NCBI RefSeq assembly: GCF_900009265.2
Contig: NZ_LR735027.1
Span: 35,392 to 99,391 of the forward strand
Length of the DNA: 64,000 nucleotides
Reading direction: 5' to 3'
Source of the DNA: Planktothrix paucivesiculata PCC 9631
GTDB lineage: Bacteria > Cyanobacteriota > Cyanobacteriia > Cyanobacteriales > Microcoleaceae
Below the pieces are notes generated by a model. It was not told where the DNA came from. It saw only the letters and a program-made list of their open reading frames with translations, and did no database searches. This document shows, piece after piece, positions 35,582-44,415 of the stretch. Each line of letters opens with the position of its first letter. The first letter of the stretch is position 1. Both the position numbers and the translations under genes were made by a program.

Positions 35582-36250
35582 TTAAGCGACCAGACGATAC
35601 CCCATACCGCGTAAGGTTTCGATCCGTTCACTCCCCAACTTCTTCCGCAGATAACCGACATAAACATCCACAATATTTGATCCTGGATCATAGTCATATC
35701 CCCAAACCTGATCCAATAGTTGTTCCCGACTGAGCACTTGACCCGGATGGCGTAAGAAGGTTTCTAAAAGTTGAAATTCCTTAGCCGATAGGGCAATGGG
35801 TGTTTCTCCCAAACAGGCTTGACGGGTGTATAAATCCAGTGTTACTGAACCAAAGGTTAAAGCCTTATCTTCTTTATTCCCCGATGCGGGATGATGCCGT
35901 AAACGGGCGCGAACCCGGGCCAAAAGTTCGGCAAATCGGAAGGGTTTGGTGACATAATCATCTGCACCTCCTTCTAACCCCGCCACTTTATCTGTAATAT
36001 CGTCTCGGGCGGTCAATATAATAATCGGAATTTGTTCGCCTTGACCCCGTAATTGCTCTAAAACTTGAAACCCATCTTGATCGGGCAGTCCTAGGTCGAG
36101 AATTAACAAGTCAAACTCATGGGCGAGGACTTGTGCTAAGGCTTCTCGTCCATTACAAGCTAAGGTTGTCGTAAATCCATTAGCTCGCAGTCCCTTTTCC
36201 AAAAAGGCGGCAATTCGGGGTTCATCTTCAGCAATGAGAATTCGACTCAT
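35582..36250 (-). CDS. OmpR/PhoB-type response regulator
   Basis: The 222-residue protein starts at the ATG at 36250 (MSRILIAEDEPRIAAFLEKGL). The receiver has the acidic pair in AEDE, phospho-acceptor Asp in LLILDLGLPDQDG, Thr in ILTARDD and Lys in YVTKPFRFAEL. The C-terminal winged helix (ALSAKEFQLLETFLRHPGQVLSREQLLDQVWGYDYDPGSNIVDVYVGYLRKKL) binds DNA. In-frame codons upstream to 36400 come from IS-like left-end sequence and are not expected to be translated. No kinase gene is adjacent, so it is an orphan here. Confidence 0.92.
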   Translation of the reverse strand: MSRILIAEDEPRIAAFLEKGLRANGFTTTLACNGREALAQVLAHEFDLLILDLGLPDQDGFQVLEQLRGQGEQIPIIILTARDDITDKVAGLEGGADDYVTKPFRFAELLARVRARLRHHPASGNKEDKALTFGSVTLDLYTRQACLGETPIALSAKEFQLLETFLRHPGQVLSREQLLDQVWGYDYDPGSNIVDVYVGYLRKKLGSERIETLRGMGYRLVA

Positions 36251-36282
36251 GCGGTCATACCTAATAGTTACAGAAAGAATGG

Positions 36283-36340
36283 GTTTAAAGCCCCTAAGTT
36301 CTACCCAGGATTTTTCCGGGGTGATATTCATTGTATAATG
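36283..36340 (+). mobile_element. Possible left-end remnant of an IS605-type element
   Basis: gggtttaaagcccctaagttctaccc resembles in spacing and wording the left end at 10845-10870 (gggtctgaaaccccgtcgttctacgcc). No tnpB follows. It sits directly in front of the response regulator gene. The similarity is short, so this is tentative. Confidence 0.35.
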
Positions 36341-36600
36341 AGTAGATATCCGTTGTCTTGACGAAATCGGCACGGAGCGATTAATAAACGAGCCAGCCAA
36401 TTACAAAACCAGATTAGCGATCGCATTCAGCAAAGACTATAATTCTACCAGAATAATTGAAAACTAAATAGTATTTTAAAGTTATTGCTAATCAAAAATA
36501 ACCATCAATAATCAATACTTAATTTTATTAGTGGGAAAACGAACTTATGAACTTTCTCAAACCTTGGAGGACTTCCGCCCAAGCACAGATCAATTAGAAT

Positions 36601-36655
36601 TTGACATCCTCCCGACACCAACGCTTGGCTTATGGTGCGGGTCTTCTGGCTCCCA
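36601..36655 (-). mobile_element. Orphan right end / omega-RNA-like remnant
   Basis: On the minus strand the sequence ends in gaggatgtcaa (complement of 36601-36611), identical to the tail of tnpB element 2 (12147-12157). It is preceded by a strong hairpin: cccg-a-cacca (36611-36620) against tggtgcggg (36633-36641). No tnpB remains on either side. Under the guide model, the adjacent 18 bases on the minus strand would read attctaattgatctgtgc. It may be a dead end or a miniature element. Confidence 0.55.
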
Positions 36656-36724
36656 CTTTTGATAAAATGGCTCAAAAATCCATAATTTGGGTTGCCACCC
36701 ATAAAATTAGAACCAAATTTGACT

Positions 36725-36752
36725 ACAATTGGAGTCGAGTCTTGCCAATTGT
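36725..36752. promoter_or_regulatory. Inverted repeat upstream of the desaturase/SDR gene
   Basis: acaattgg (36725-36732) and ccaattgt (36745-36752) are perfect inverted copies 12 bases apart, 45 bp before the start codon. The layout suits a dimeric repressor or activator site. No family can be named. Confidence 0.35.
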
Positions 36753-36796
36753 GGGCAGGAAACTTGCAAATTAATTAAAGATATGTGGGATTAGAC

Positions 36797-38050
36797 ATGG
36801 TAACGGTTTGGATCGGAAATTTAGCTTGGGGAGTCGGTTCTATCGTCGGAGCAGAAATGGTAAGGGATCTCTACCATGTCGCGGCTCATATTTTCCCGCC
36901 CTTAATTCGTTTGCACAATTGGCATCATCGGGTATTCCGCCCCGATTTAACTCCCGTGAGTGAGGAAATTTATCGCCAAGCCCATTGGTATAATGATGTC
37001 CCCGAAGCGGGGGTGATGTTAAGCTTTAGTTTTGTATTTTTGGCGATCGCCCATATTTACACCCCAGAAAACCAGGGATTTGCCCTTCTCGGTTGTCTTT
37101 ATACCCTTAGTTTTCTATTCTCAGCCATTGCCCGAGGTTTGGGAATTCCCAAGGCCGATCAATTGACGGATTTAACCCATACTCCGGGGGAGTTTTCTAG
37201 TCCTCCTGCCCCTTGGATGGTGAATCGAACCTACCATTGGCGGCACCATTTTGATAATCAAAATGCCTATTTTTGTGGAACCCTTACCCTATTAGATAAA
37301 ATCATGGGAACGGCACTTTCATTGAAAGGGAAAACCGTGGCCGTAACCGGGGCATCGGGAACCCTCGGACAAGCTCTTTTATTTCATCTCCATGCTCAAG
37401 GGGCAAAAGTTCTAGCTCTGACCTCCGGTGAGCAAGCTTTGAGCTTAACGGTTGAGGGGGAAACGATCCCGATTAAAACCGTAACTTGGCAGGTGGGGCA
37501 GGAACAACAATTAGGGGAGTTACTGCAAAAAGTAGATATTTTAATTATTAATCATGGGATTAATGTTCAGGGAATGAGAACGGAAGATGCGATCGCTCAA
37601 TCATATCAGGTGAATACTTTTTCCGGTTGGCGTCTATTAGAATTGTTCCTGAGTACCGTTAAAACTAACGCTGATATTGCTAAAAAAGAAGTTTGGGTGA
37701 ATACATCGGAAGCGGAAGTTGGGCCAGCGTTAAGCCCCCTCTACGAACTGAGTAAACGAACTTTAGGCGATTTAATTACTCTGCGTCGTTTGGATGCACC
37801 CTGCGTGATTCGTAAATTGATTTTAGGGCCATTCAAAAGTAACTTAAACCCGATTGGGGTGATGTCTTCTAACTGGGTTGCTAAACAAGTGATTAAACAG
37901 GCTCAAGGAGATGTTCGCAATATTATTGTTACGATTAATCCTTTGACTTTTATTGCTTTCCCGATCAAAGAATTTTGGGTTTCTACTTACTTCAAACTGT
38001 TTAGTCGTAAACCTGCTGATATAACCACGGCTGTTCTCAATCGTGATTAG
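36797..38050 (+). CDS. Fatty acid hydroxylase-like / short-chain dehydrogenase fusion
   Basis: Residues 1-175 resemble the membrane fatty-acid hydroxylase/sterol desaturase family, with His clusters HNWHHRVFRP, the His in QAHWYND, and YHWRHHFDNQNA, and two or three membrane helices. Residues 180-415 are a short-chain dehydrogenase: GKTVAVTGASGTLGQALL for cofactor binding, ILIINHGIN in the Rossmann core and a Tyr-x3-Lys (YELSKRTLG) catalytic pair. This fusion is known in cyanobacteria as 'bifunctional sterol desaturase/short chain dehydrogenase' without a proven substrate. The ATG at 36797 is taken; a GTG at 36785 is also possible. Confidence 0.82.
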   Translation: MVTVWIGNLAWGVGSIVGAEMVRDLYHVAAHIFPPLIRLHNWHHRVFRPDLTPVSEEIYRQAHWYNDVPEAGVMLSFSFVFLAIAHIYTPENQGFALLGCLYTLSFLFSAIARGLGIPKADQLTDLTHTPGEFSSPPAPWMVNRTYHWRHHFDNQNAYFCGTLTLLDKIMGTALSLKGKTVAVTGASGTLGQALLFHLHAQGAKVLALTSGEQALSLTVEGETIPIKTVTWQVGQEQQLGELLQKVDILIINHGINVQGMRTEDAIAQSYQVNTFSGWRLLELFLSTVKTNADIAKKEVWVNTSEAEVGPALSPLYELSKRTLGDLITLRRLDAPCVIRKLILGPFKSNLNPIGVMSSNWVAKQVIKQAQGDVRNIIVTINPLTFIAFPIKEFWVSTYFKLFSRKPADITTAVLNRD

Positions 38051-38109
38051 AAGTTAAGGAGTGCTGGGATTTGTGGGGGAATTTTCCAGAAAATACCCTC
38101 GCTTGTTAG

Positions 38110-39012
38110 ATGATTACAGGAATTTCTATTGATACTCCCATGAACAAAAGTTTTAGACTAATCAAAAAGTTCAAGATTCGGGGGAAAATAAACTTTTATA
38201 AAAATAGACTTCTGGCTATCGGAATTTTAGCGGTTAGTCTTCCTTTAATTTTTTATCTGCTTTATTCTCGATCCGGGTGGAGAGGAGATATTTTTGCTAT
38301 TATTTTACTCGGTACAATTGTAAGTATTGGGTTATTATACGAACAAATTACATCAATTAAACAATCTATCTCAACTGCAACCAAAACCCTAAATTTATAT
38401 TTTTACCAAGGGGAAAACTTAACACTTCCTCCTAGCAATTATTATGAAATTAATCAACTTTACAAAGCGATTCAATCGGGGATTCAACAGAGTGAACAAA
38501 AAATCTTAGACCTGGAAAATATTATTCTATCGCGTCAGGAAGACTCTCTACAAATTGTTCTGGAACGAGAAACCGCAGAAACCCATCTTCGCCAATGTTT
38601 AAGTATTGCAACCCGTCATCATTTGTCCCTGTGTGTGGCTTTAATTAGTGTTGAAGATAGCACGTTAACTGAAGACCCGGATTTTTTAGCAACTCCGTCC
38701 CCGGAAATTCTAAATTTAATCCAGCAATTACAACAAATTTTACGAGAAAGTGATTGGGTGGCCCATTGGAATAATGATGAGTTTTTGTTGGCTATTTTTT
38801 CGGAATTACCCGGAACAAAAATAGCACTCAATCGGATTTTAGACCGTCTGGTTACTCAGGAAGAATCCTCGGAGAATGACCCATCTGGGTGTTCTATTTA
38901 TATTGGATATACTCAAGCGCAACCCAATGAACATTATCGTGCTTGTATTCAACGAACGAATCAAGCCCTACAACAAGCTAAAATCACAGGAGAACGTTGT
39001 GTTTATCTTTGA
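38110..39012 (+). CDS. Membrane protein with degenerate GGDEF domain
   Basis: Two membrane helices (about residues 33-52 and 58-78) are followed by coiled coil and a C-terminal GGDEF-like domain (about 150-300). The signature GG(D/E)EF is replaced by NNDEF (VAHWNNDEFLLAIF), so diguanylate cyclase activity is unlikely. Other landmarks remain (LRESDWVAHW, GCSIYIGYTQ, ANQALQQAKITGERCVYL-like end). It may bind c-di-GMP or act as a partner protein. It follows the SDR fusion by 60 bp on the same strand. Confidence 0.7.
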   Translation: MITGISIDTPMNKSFRLIKKFKIRGKINFYKNRLLAIGILAVSLPLIFYLLYSRSGWRGDIFAIILLGTIVSIGLLYEQITSIKQSISTATKTLNLYFYQGENLTLPPSNYYEINQLYKAIQSGIQQSEQKILDLENIILSRQEDSLQIVLERETAETHLRQCLSIATRHHLSLCVALISVEDSTLTEDPDFLATPSPEILNLIQQLQQILRESDWVAHWNNDEFLLAIFSELPGTKIALNRILDRLVTQEESSENDPSGCSIYIGYTQAQPNEHYRACIQRTNQALQQAKITGERCVYL

Positions 39013-39471
39013 GGGAATAACACCCAACTCCCCCCGTAGTAAGCCCTTTAGGGCTCTTTAAGATGCGCTTAAGCGCAACAACGAATTACCCATAAGATTA
39101 TTGATGTCAATGATATGAAATTGAACAGCGATCTTATTCAGCAAACTTTTTAGAAGATAGATAATTGAGGCGAGCACAATTATTACCAATCTTTGAAATA
39201 AAAAAGAAAAGGATTATCAACACTAAAACAAGTAGATCCATACAAGACTTCATGAGCTTCATTTATATAGGGCTTGCTGAAAAAGTAACAGAAAAGGAAA
39301 CGAATGATTAACTAGCTAATGAAGTCAGAAGGTCAGATAAGTTTTTTTCGAGGTAATGAGTTAAGAGATAACTTGTCATAATCAATGACTTGAAAAAAGT
39401 AATGGAATAAAAAAATTGACCCCAAAATCTGTCTAAGAATCACAGAGAGATTCATGACTAAAAAAGTAATA
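39013..39471. other. Degenerate intergenic region with probable IS remnant
   Basis: Bases 39267-39281 (gggcttgctgaaaaa) look like the terminal repeat of another insertion sequence, and 39267-39471 may be its truncated end, cut by the IS630 copy. On the minus strand, bases 39188-39267 read as a possible gene fragment (NEAHEVLYGSTCF then SVDNPFLFYFKDW and stop) with no recognised family. Bases 39066-39082 (gcgcttaagcgcaacaa) match, inverted and with one change, a repeat at 53268-53290. Confidence 0.4.
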
Positions 39472-40654
39472 AGTAGGTGGTCATAAATAGAGTTAAAATA
39501 AGAAATGAAGAAATATCAGAGGAATAGTCATGCCACTGAGGTTAAGAATTCAACTAACAGAAGAAGAAAAACAAGAGCTACTAACTCTGTATCAGCAAGA
39601 GAAAGTTCCGAAAAGAACAAGGCAGAGAATAGATATATTAATGTTTAGTGATGGAGGATGGATGGTCTCAAAAATAGCCCAGACTTTAAGGTGTTCAGAA
39701 GCCATGGTAAGAAAAACAATAACTCGATGGATAAATCAAGAAAAAGAAGGATTATTTGATGCTCCTCGTTCGGGAAGAAAACGGAGGTGGAAAGAAGAAG
39801 ATATAGAATATTTAGAAACTTGTATAGAGTCAGATGAAAGAACTTATAATAGCCGTCAACTGTCGGAAAAACTTCTGCGAGAGAGAGCGATCGCACTAAG
39901 CGCAGAAAGAATTAGAAAAATCTTAAAAAAAAAAGACTGGCGCTGGAAAAGAACAAAAGCCAGTTTAAAGAAAAAACAGAATCCCGAAAAAACAGCGAGC
40001 AAGAAAAGAGATTTGGAGACGTTAAAGCGTTATGAAGAAGAGGGTTTGGTCAGATTAAAATATTTAGATGAGGCAGGTTTTTGTTTATGGAGTCCTGTGA
40101 GTTACACCTATGTAAAAAAGGGGAAGCAGAAACAAATAAACCAGACGAAAAAGCGAGGAAAAAGATTGAATGTAATTGGAGTATTAGAAAAAGGAAAAAG
40201 TTTTGAGTACGGTTTAAGTTTGTCAGGAATTACAAGTGAGAATTACATAAAATTTATAGATTGGCAAGCGGAAAAAGCTGAAAAGCATTTTCAAAATACT
40301 CGACAAATTACCGTACTGATTCAAGATAACTACAGTGTCCATAAAAGTCAAAAAATACAAGAAAAAGAAAGGGAGTGGCAAGACAAAAAATTAGAATTTT
40401 TCTTCCTGTCTGCTTATAGCCCTGAATTGAATGAAATCGAACCAGAATGGCATCAATTAAAAACTCATGAACTGGCGGGAAGAATGTTTGAAGATGAATA
40501 TGATTTGAGCCAAGCTGTGATTCAAGCCATTGAAGATAGAAACGAAAGAAATGATTGTACCTGCGATCGCTTGCGATTTAATTCCCTGAGTAACTCTCAA
40601 GAATTATCCTAAACAATCTTTTTCTATTATTGACTTTATTTATGACCACCTACT
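39472..40654 (+). mobile_element. IS630-family insertion sequence, apparently complete
   Basis: The ends are perfect 18-bp inverted repeats (agtaggtggtcataaata at the left; its complement at 40637-40654), and similarity continues for a few bases more. Both sides carry the dinucleotide TA (39470-39471 and 40655-40656), the IS630/Tc1 target duplication. The 1183-bp element holds one transposase gene. It has inserted into the WD40 region of a Ser/Thr kinase gene. Confidence 0.9.
39530..40612 (+). CDS. IS630-family DDE transposase
   Basis: The 360-residue protein has an N-terminal helix-turn-helix region (TRQRIDILMFSDGGW, VSKIAQTLRCSEAMVRK, then a second winged-helix-like half), and the DDE catalytic core: Asp in LKYLDEAGFCLW, Asp in VLIQDNYSVHKS and Glu in SPELNEIEPEWHQLK. 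A cagagga sequence upstream of the ATG serves for translation. The frame is intact, so the element may be active. Confidence 0.93.
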   Translation: MPLRLRIQLTEEEKQELLTLYQQEKVPKRTRQRIDILMFSDGGWMVSKIAQTLRCSEAMVRKTITRWINQEKEGLFDAPRSGRKRRWKEEDIEYLETCIESDERTYNSRQLSEKLLRERAIALSAERIRKILKKKDWRWKRTKASLKKKQNPEKTASKKRDLETLKRYEEEGLVRLKYLDEAGFCLWSPVSYTYVKKGKQKQINQTKKRGKRLNVIGVLEKGKSFEYGLSLSGITSENYIKFIDWQAEKAEKHFQNTRQITVLIQDNYSVHKSQKIQEKEREWQDKKLEFFFLSAYSPELNEIEPEWHQLKTHELAGRMFEDEYDLSQAVIQAIEDRNERNDCTCDRLRFNSLSNSQELS

Positions 40655-41779
40655 TATATGTCCTATTAATGTTTTCTCTAATTCTCCTGTTTCTAAATTC
40701 CAAATTTTTATGGTTTGGTCTTCACTACAACTCACAATATTTTTACCATCAGGAGTAATAGCAACCCCATAAATTACCCAATTATGAGCAATTAATGTTT
40801 TAACACATTGCCACTTTTGAGCTTGATTTGTCAAAGGTAGTGCAAGCGTCTCGCTTTCTAATATCTCTAAATTATCACCTGCTAATTCTTCACCCAAATT
40901 AGATAAAGAATTGTTTAAATCTGTTAAAATATCCCTGGCTGACTGATAGCGTCGTTTAATGGCACTTTCAATCATTTTATCCAAAACTAACCCTAATTCC
41001 TCACTGACTGGATGTTTTAAATGTTCTCGCCAAACCCAGATACCCTCCTCATCATCAAATAAATCTATCGGTTCCACTTGGGTTAATAAATGCAGACAAG
41101 TCACGCCCAAACTATAAATATCACTGGCAAAAATACCCTTTCCTTTTGCCTGTTCGGGGGCAATATAATCAGAAGTGCCGATAATTGTTCCGGTGACGGT
41201 AAATGCGGTTTTTTGGGTAAATTTAGCCGAACCAAAATCGACTAAAACAAACTTTCCGTTAGGACGACGAATAATATTAGCGGGTTTAATATCCCTGTGA
41301 ATTACATTTTTCTGATGGATAAAATCTAATAGAGGAAGTAAACAGATTAAAAGATATTGAATCTGAGTTTGATTAAATGCTCCCTCCTGCACTAAAATTT
41401 TTGCTAAATTTTCCCCTTCGATGAATTCTTGGACTAAATATTGTTGTTGATTAATCGTAATATAAGCTAAAAGCTCAGGAATGTGAGAATATTTCCCTAA
41501 TTCATCTAACCTAATTGCCTCCTGTGCAAATAATTCCGATGCTTTTTGCCAGGTATCAGGATCTTGAGATTGGGGAAAAAACTGTTTAATGACACAGCGC
41601 GGCTTAGAAGGTTTATCCTCATCCACGGCTAAAAATGTTTTACCAAATCCCCCTTGTCCAATGATATCTATAGCTTGATATCGATCTTTTAACCGCAGTT
41701 GATTCCCACAGGTTAAACAAAATTGACTTTGAGCGGGATTATAGGGTTTAGCACATTGGGGATTCAAACAGTAGGCCAT
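40640..41779 (-). pseudogene. Ser/Thr protein kinase-WD40 gene truncated by IS630
   Basis: The protein begins with a small zinc-ribbon-like motif (Cys 4, 9, 21, 24), then a complete kinase domain (about residues 33-290): glycine loop IIGQGGFGKTF, HRDIKPANI, DFGSAK and SDYIAPEQ. A first WD40 unit (HNWVIYGVAITPDGKNIVSCSEDQTIKIWNLETGE, quoted in parts: VAITPDGKNIVSCS, QTIKIWNLE) starts near residue 330. The frame then enters the IS630 end: the last five residues (ISRWS) and the stop come from the element. The remaining WD40 propeller is lost; no continuation is found beyond the element. The kinase domain itself could still be made. Confidence 0.85.
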
Positions 41780-41994
41780 GGAAACACTTCTAGCATTCTA
41801 ATCCCATTGTAAGGTGTTCCATCCCATCTGTAATCGCCCCTTGATTATCTTTTTCTGTTTCTTTGTGTCTTAGTGCCTTTGTGGTTATTTTAAAACAACA
41901 ATAGCTGGCAGCGACTCAAAAATAGCCATTGCCAGTCTAAAGTTTATATATGAAATTTAGTCTCAGGATTTAGTTAAAAACAATATCCCTGGGA

Positions 41995-42396
41995 TTATTC
42001 TTCGTCGTCTCCAGCTTCAACTTGTTTGAGGTGAATATGCTTACGTCCGAGGGAAATTTCAAACTCATCGCCAGCCGTTAAATCCATTTGTTTTGTATAG
42101 GCTGCACCAATCAACAAGTTTCCATTTGATTGCACACTAATTCTATAACTCGCAGAGCGTCCACCCCGTCCGTTTCCTTGTTGTTTGCCATCTAACTCAA
42201 TTCCCTCAGCGTCAATTAGAGCATTGAGGAATTTCATCATGTTGACACGCTCAACATTATTCTTAGTCAGGGTGAAGTAACCACATTCTCTAGCTTTTTC
42301 TTCTTTGCTCAGATGTTCAAGTCCTTTGACTTTCTCGAGTAAAGCTTCTCCGGTCAGAGGTTGAGGTTGGGGGTCAGAACTTTTCTTTTTACTCAT
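41995..42396 (-). CDS. cyAbrB-type transcription regulator
   Basis: cyAbrB proteins are cyanobacterial global regulators with an AbrB-like DNA-binding fold, linked to carbon/nitrogen balance. Family features are LTGEALLEKVKGLEHLSKEEKARECGY near the start (quoted: LTGEALLEKVKGLEHLS) and the C-terminal SVQSNGNLLIGAAYTKQM and GDEFEISLGRKHIHLKQ. At 133 aa it is the normal size. It is divergent from the Rrf2-type regulator with a 467-bp spacer. Which of the two paralogue groups it belongs to I cannot say firmly. Confidence 0.88.
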   Translation of the reverse strand: MSKKKSSDPQPQPLTGEALLEKVKGLEHLSKEEKARECGYFTLTKNNVERVNMMKFLNALIDAEGIELDGKQQGNGRGGRSASYRISVQSNGNLLIGAAYTKQMDLTAGDEFEISLGRKHIHLKQVEAGDDEE

Positions 42397-42863
42397 TAAC
42401 TGTTCCTGTAAATTTTTTACAAAAGGTCTTGACTTTTATCGTGGGTGGGTGATAGGACACCCAGATTGTTTAGCTAGATCCTTGCTTGAGAAACTATATT
42501 ACACTAATTAACGAAATTATTCACCTATTTTTTAAATTTTTTATTGGATCTAATTCCAGTCAAGGAGTTGAGTGGAAGGATGGGACATCAACAACTGATG
42601 ATCACGTTCAGTTATCAGCTTGTCAGGAATAGTATGAATCCCTATTGCATCAACTCAAACCCCCGTTTAAAACCAAAACTCTCCTGCCCAGACTGATGAG
42701 AAGTTATCAACTCCAGACTCAACTCTTGAGGGGGGATCTTGTAGCGGTAGGGGTTAGAGTTGGGGGGAATTTCGTTTAGGTATGCTCAACTTGGTAGAAT
42801 CACCTCAAGACCATCTTTACCCTTTCAAACTCCATTGCCAAGTTATCTATTTTATTACCCAGA
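42397..42863. other. 467-bp divergent promoter region between cyAbrB and Rrf2-type genes
   Basis: No ORF or RNA gene could be supported. The AT-rich stretch near 42480-42550 is the likely cyAbrB promoter region. The part 42640-42760 is GC-richer and has no clear repeat. Its length suggests regulated divergent promoters. Confidence 0.4.
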
Positions 42864-43307
42864 ATGAAGTTAACGACACGGGGACACTATAGCGTGAAAG
42901 CCTTGCTTGATCTATCCTTACAACGGGGAAACGGGCCGACTTCTGTAAATGCGATCGCACGACGCCAAAATATTCCTGCACCCTATCTGGAAAAACTCCT
43001 GATCGAGATGCGACGATCGGGGTTAGTTGAATCAGTTCGAGGCGCTCAAGGAGGCTATCAATTGGCAAAATCTCCAGCCCAAATCTCCCTGGGACAGATA
43101 TTAGAAGCAGTGGGAGAAACTATTGAACCTTTACCCCGCCATCAAGCGGATATTGAACAAGCAGAAGACTGGGTAACTTTTACCCTGTGGAATCGGTTAC
43201 ACCAAAAGCTGAAAGAGGCACTCTATGGGATTTCCCTCGAAGATCTCTATTATGATGCTCGCAGTTTGCAAGCTGCCCAGGGGGAAGAAACAAGTTTTGT
43301 GGTTTAG
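42864..43307 (+). CDS. Rrf2-family transcription regulator without cysteines
   Basis: The N-terminus MKLTTRGHYSVKALLDLSLQ, the helix-turn-helix (VNAIARRQNIPAPYLEKLL) and the wing (GLVESVRGAQGGYQLAKSP) are typical of Rrf2 proteins. Members such as IscR and NsrR bind Fe-S clusters through three cysteines in the middle; this 147-residue protein has no cysteine at all. It should thus act without an Fe-S cluster, as CymR does. It lies 64 bp ahead of cbiB on the same strand. Confidence 0.88.
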   Translation: MKLTTRGHYSVKALLDLSLQRGNGPTSVNAIARRQNIPAPYLEKLLIEMRRSGLVESVRGAQGGYQLAKSPAQISLGQILEAVGETIEPLPRHQADIEQAEDWVTFTLWNRLHQKLKEALYGISLEDLYYDARSLQAAQGEETSFVV

Positions 43308-43370
43308 GTCATTTTGAACCCCAGAAGTTGAGTTCAAGATTGATTGTCCTTTTCTATTTATCTATTGTCC

Positions 43371-44369
43371 ATGACCGATTTTAATTCCCTGATCATTTTA
43401 TTGATTGCGGCCGTAGCTGATTATCTGATTGGAGATCCCCAAAATTGGTTACATCCCGTGCAGGTGATGGGGTGGGTAATCACTTACTATACTCAAATTT
43501 TCTTTAAATACTTTAATCAACCAAGAATTCTGCGGGTGGCCGGGGTATTTCTGACCCTAATTGTGGTATGGGGGAGCGCCTTGACCGTGGCGTTAATTAG
43601 AGATGGGATACAGGGGCTAGTTATGAGATTTTCCGGGCCTGAAATTTTGAGCCTTGCCGTAGAAAGTATTCTCTTGGCTAGTTGCTTTGCGGGTAGAAGT
43701 TTAAGGGATTCTGCCGAGGATGTTCTTTATTGGATTGATCAAGGAGATTTAGTCACCGCTCGTCAACGATTAAGTCGTTATGTAGGTCGAGATACGGAAA
43801 CCCTATCGGAGTCAGAAATCCTTAGAGCAGTTTTAGAAACCGTCACAGAAAATGCTACCGATGGTGTGATGGCCCCCTTGTTTTATGCCCTAATTGGTGC
43901 GGTACTGCCGGGGGTTGGTAGTGTCCCTCTTACTTTTGCCTACAAAGCCGCTAGTACCCTTGATTCTATGGTGGGTTATCGAGAAGCTCCCTATGGGGAT
44001 ATCGGATGGTTTAGTGCCAAATTAGAGGATGTTTTAACCTGGCTTCCCTGTCGATTAACGGTGATCACGATCGCCATATTATCAGGAAAACCTGGTTATG
44101 TTTTAACCATTTGTCAACGGGATGCAATTTTTGATCCGAGTCCCAATGCGGGATGGAGTGAATGCGCTTATGCAGCCGCCTTGGGGGTACAACTGGGGGG
44201 AGAAAATTCCTATCGGGGGGTGATTAAACACAAACCTTTCTTGGGAGATCCCCAACAACCGATTACATCTACTACCATTAAAAAAGCATTACAACTAACT
44301 CGATACAGTTTTTTAATCACGTTAGGATTATTTACGGGGGGATTTATCCTTTTCAACTGGGCGAACTAA
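43371..44369 (+). CDS. cbiB: Adenosylcobinamide-phosphate synthase
   Basis: CbiB/CobD attaches aminopropanol phosphate to adenosylcobyric acid in cobalamin (in cyanobacteria usually pseudocobalamin) synthesis. It is an integral membrane enzyme; several helices are visible. Family blocks: [43 protein letters not shown] (quoted part: [14 protein letters not shown]), [17 protein letters not shown] and [12 protein letters not shown]. The ATG at 43371 is preferred to a TTG at 43344. Other cobalamin genes are not nearby, and no cobalamin riboswitch was recognised. Confidence 0.9.
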   Translation: MTDFNSLIILLIAAVADYLIGDPQNWLHPVQVMGWVITYYTQIFFKYFNQPRILRVAGVFLTLIVVWGSALTVALIRDGIQGLVMRFSGPEILSLAVESILLASCFAGRSLRDSAEDVLYWIDQGDLVTARQRLSRYVGRDTETLSESEILRAVLETVTENATDGVMAPLFYALIGAVLPGVGSVPLTFAYKAASTLDSMVGYREAPYGDIGWFSAKLEDVLTWLPCRLTVITIAILSGKPGYVLTICQRDAIFDPSPNAGWSECAYAAALGVQLGGENSYRGVIKHKPFLGDPQQPITSTTIKKALQLTRYSFLITLGLFTGGFILFNWAN

Positions 44370-44415
44370 TCCCCGAGCGCTGGAAAAACTCAAGATTGTT
44401 AATTTTTCATCTAAA

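Noticed and set aside
36251..36400. N-terminal extension of the response regulator
   Set aside because: The receiver fold begins at 36250, and the upstream codons resemble IS-end sequence.
37222..37240. tRNA-like T-loop (gaatcgaacc)
   Set aside because: It lies inside the desaturase/SDR coding sequence and no tRNA arms can be formed around it.
43308..43370. Cobalamin riboswitch ahead of cbiB
   Set aside because: The spacer is only 63 bases, too short, and it lacks a B12-box-like sequence.
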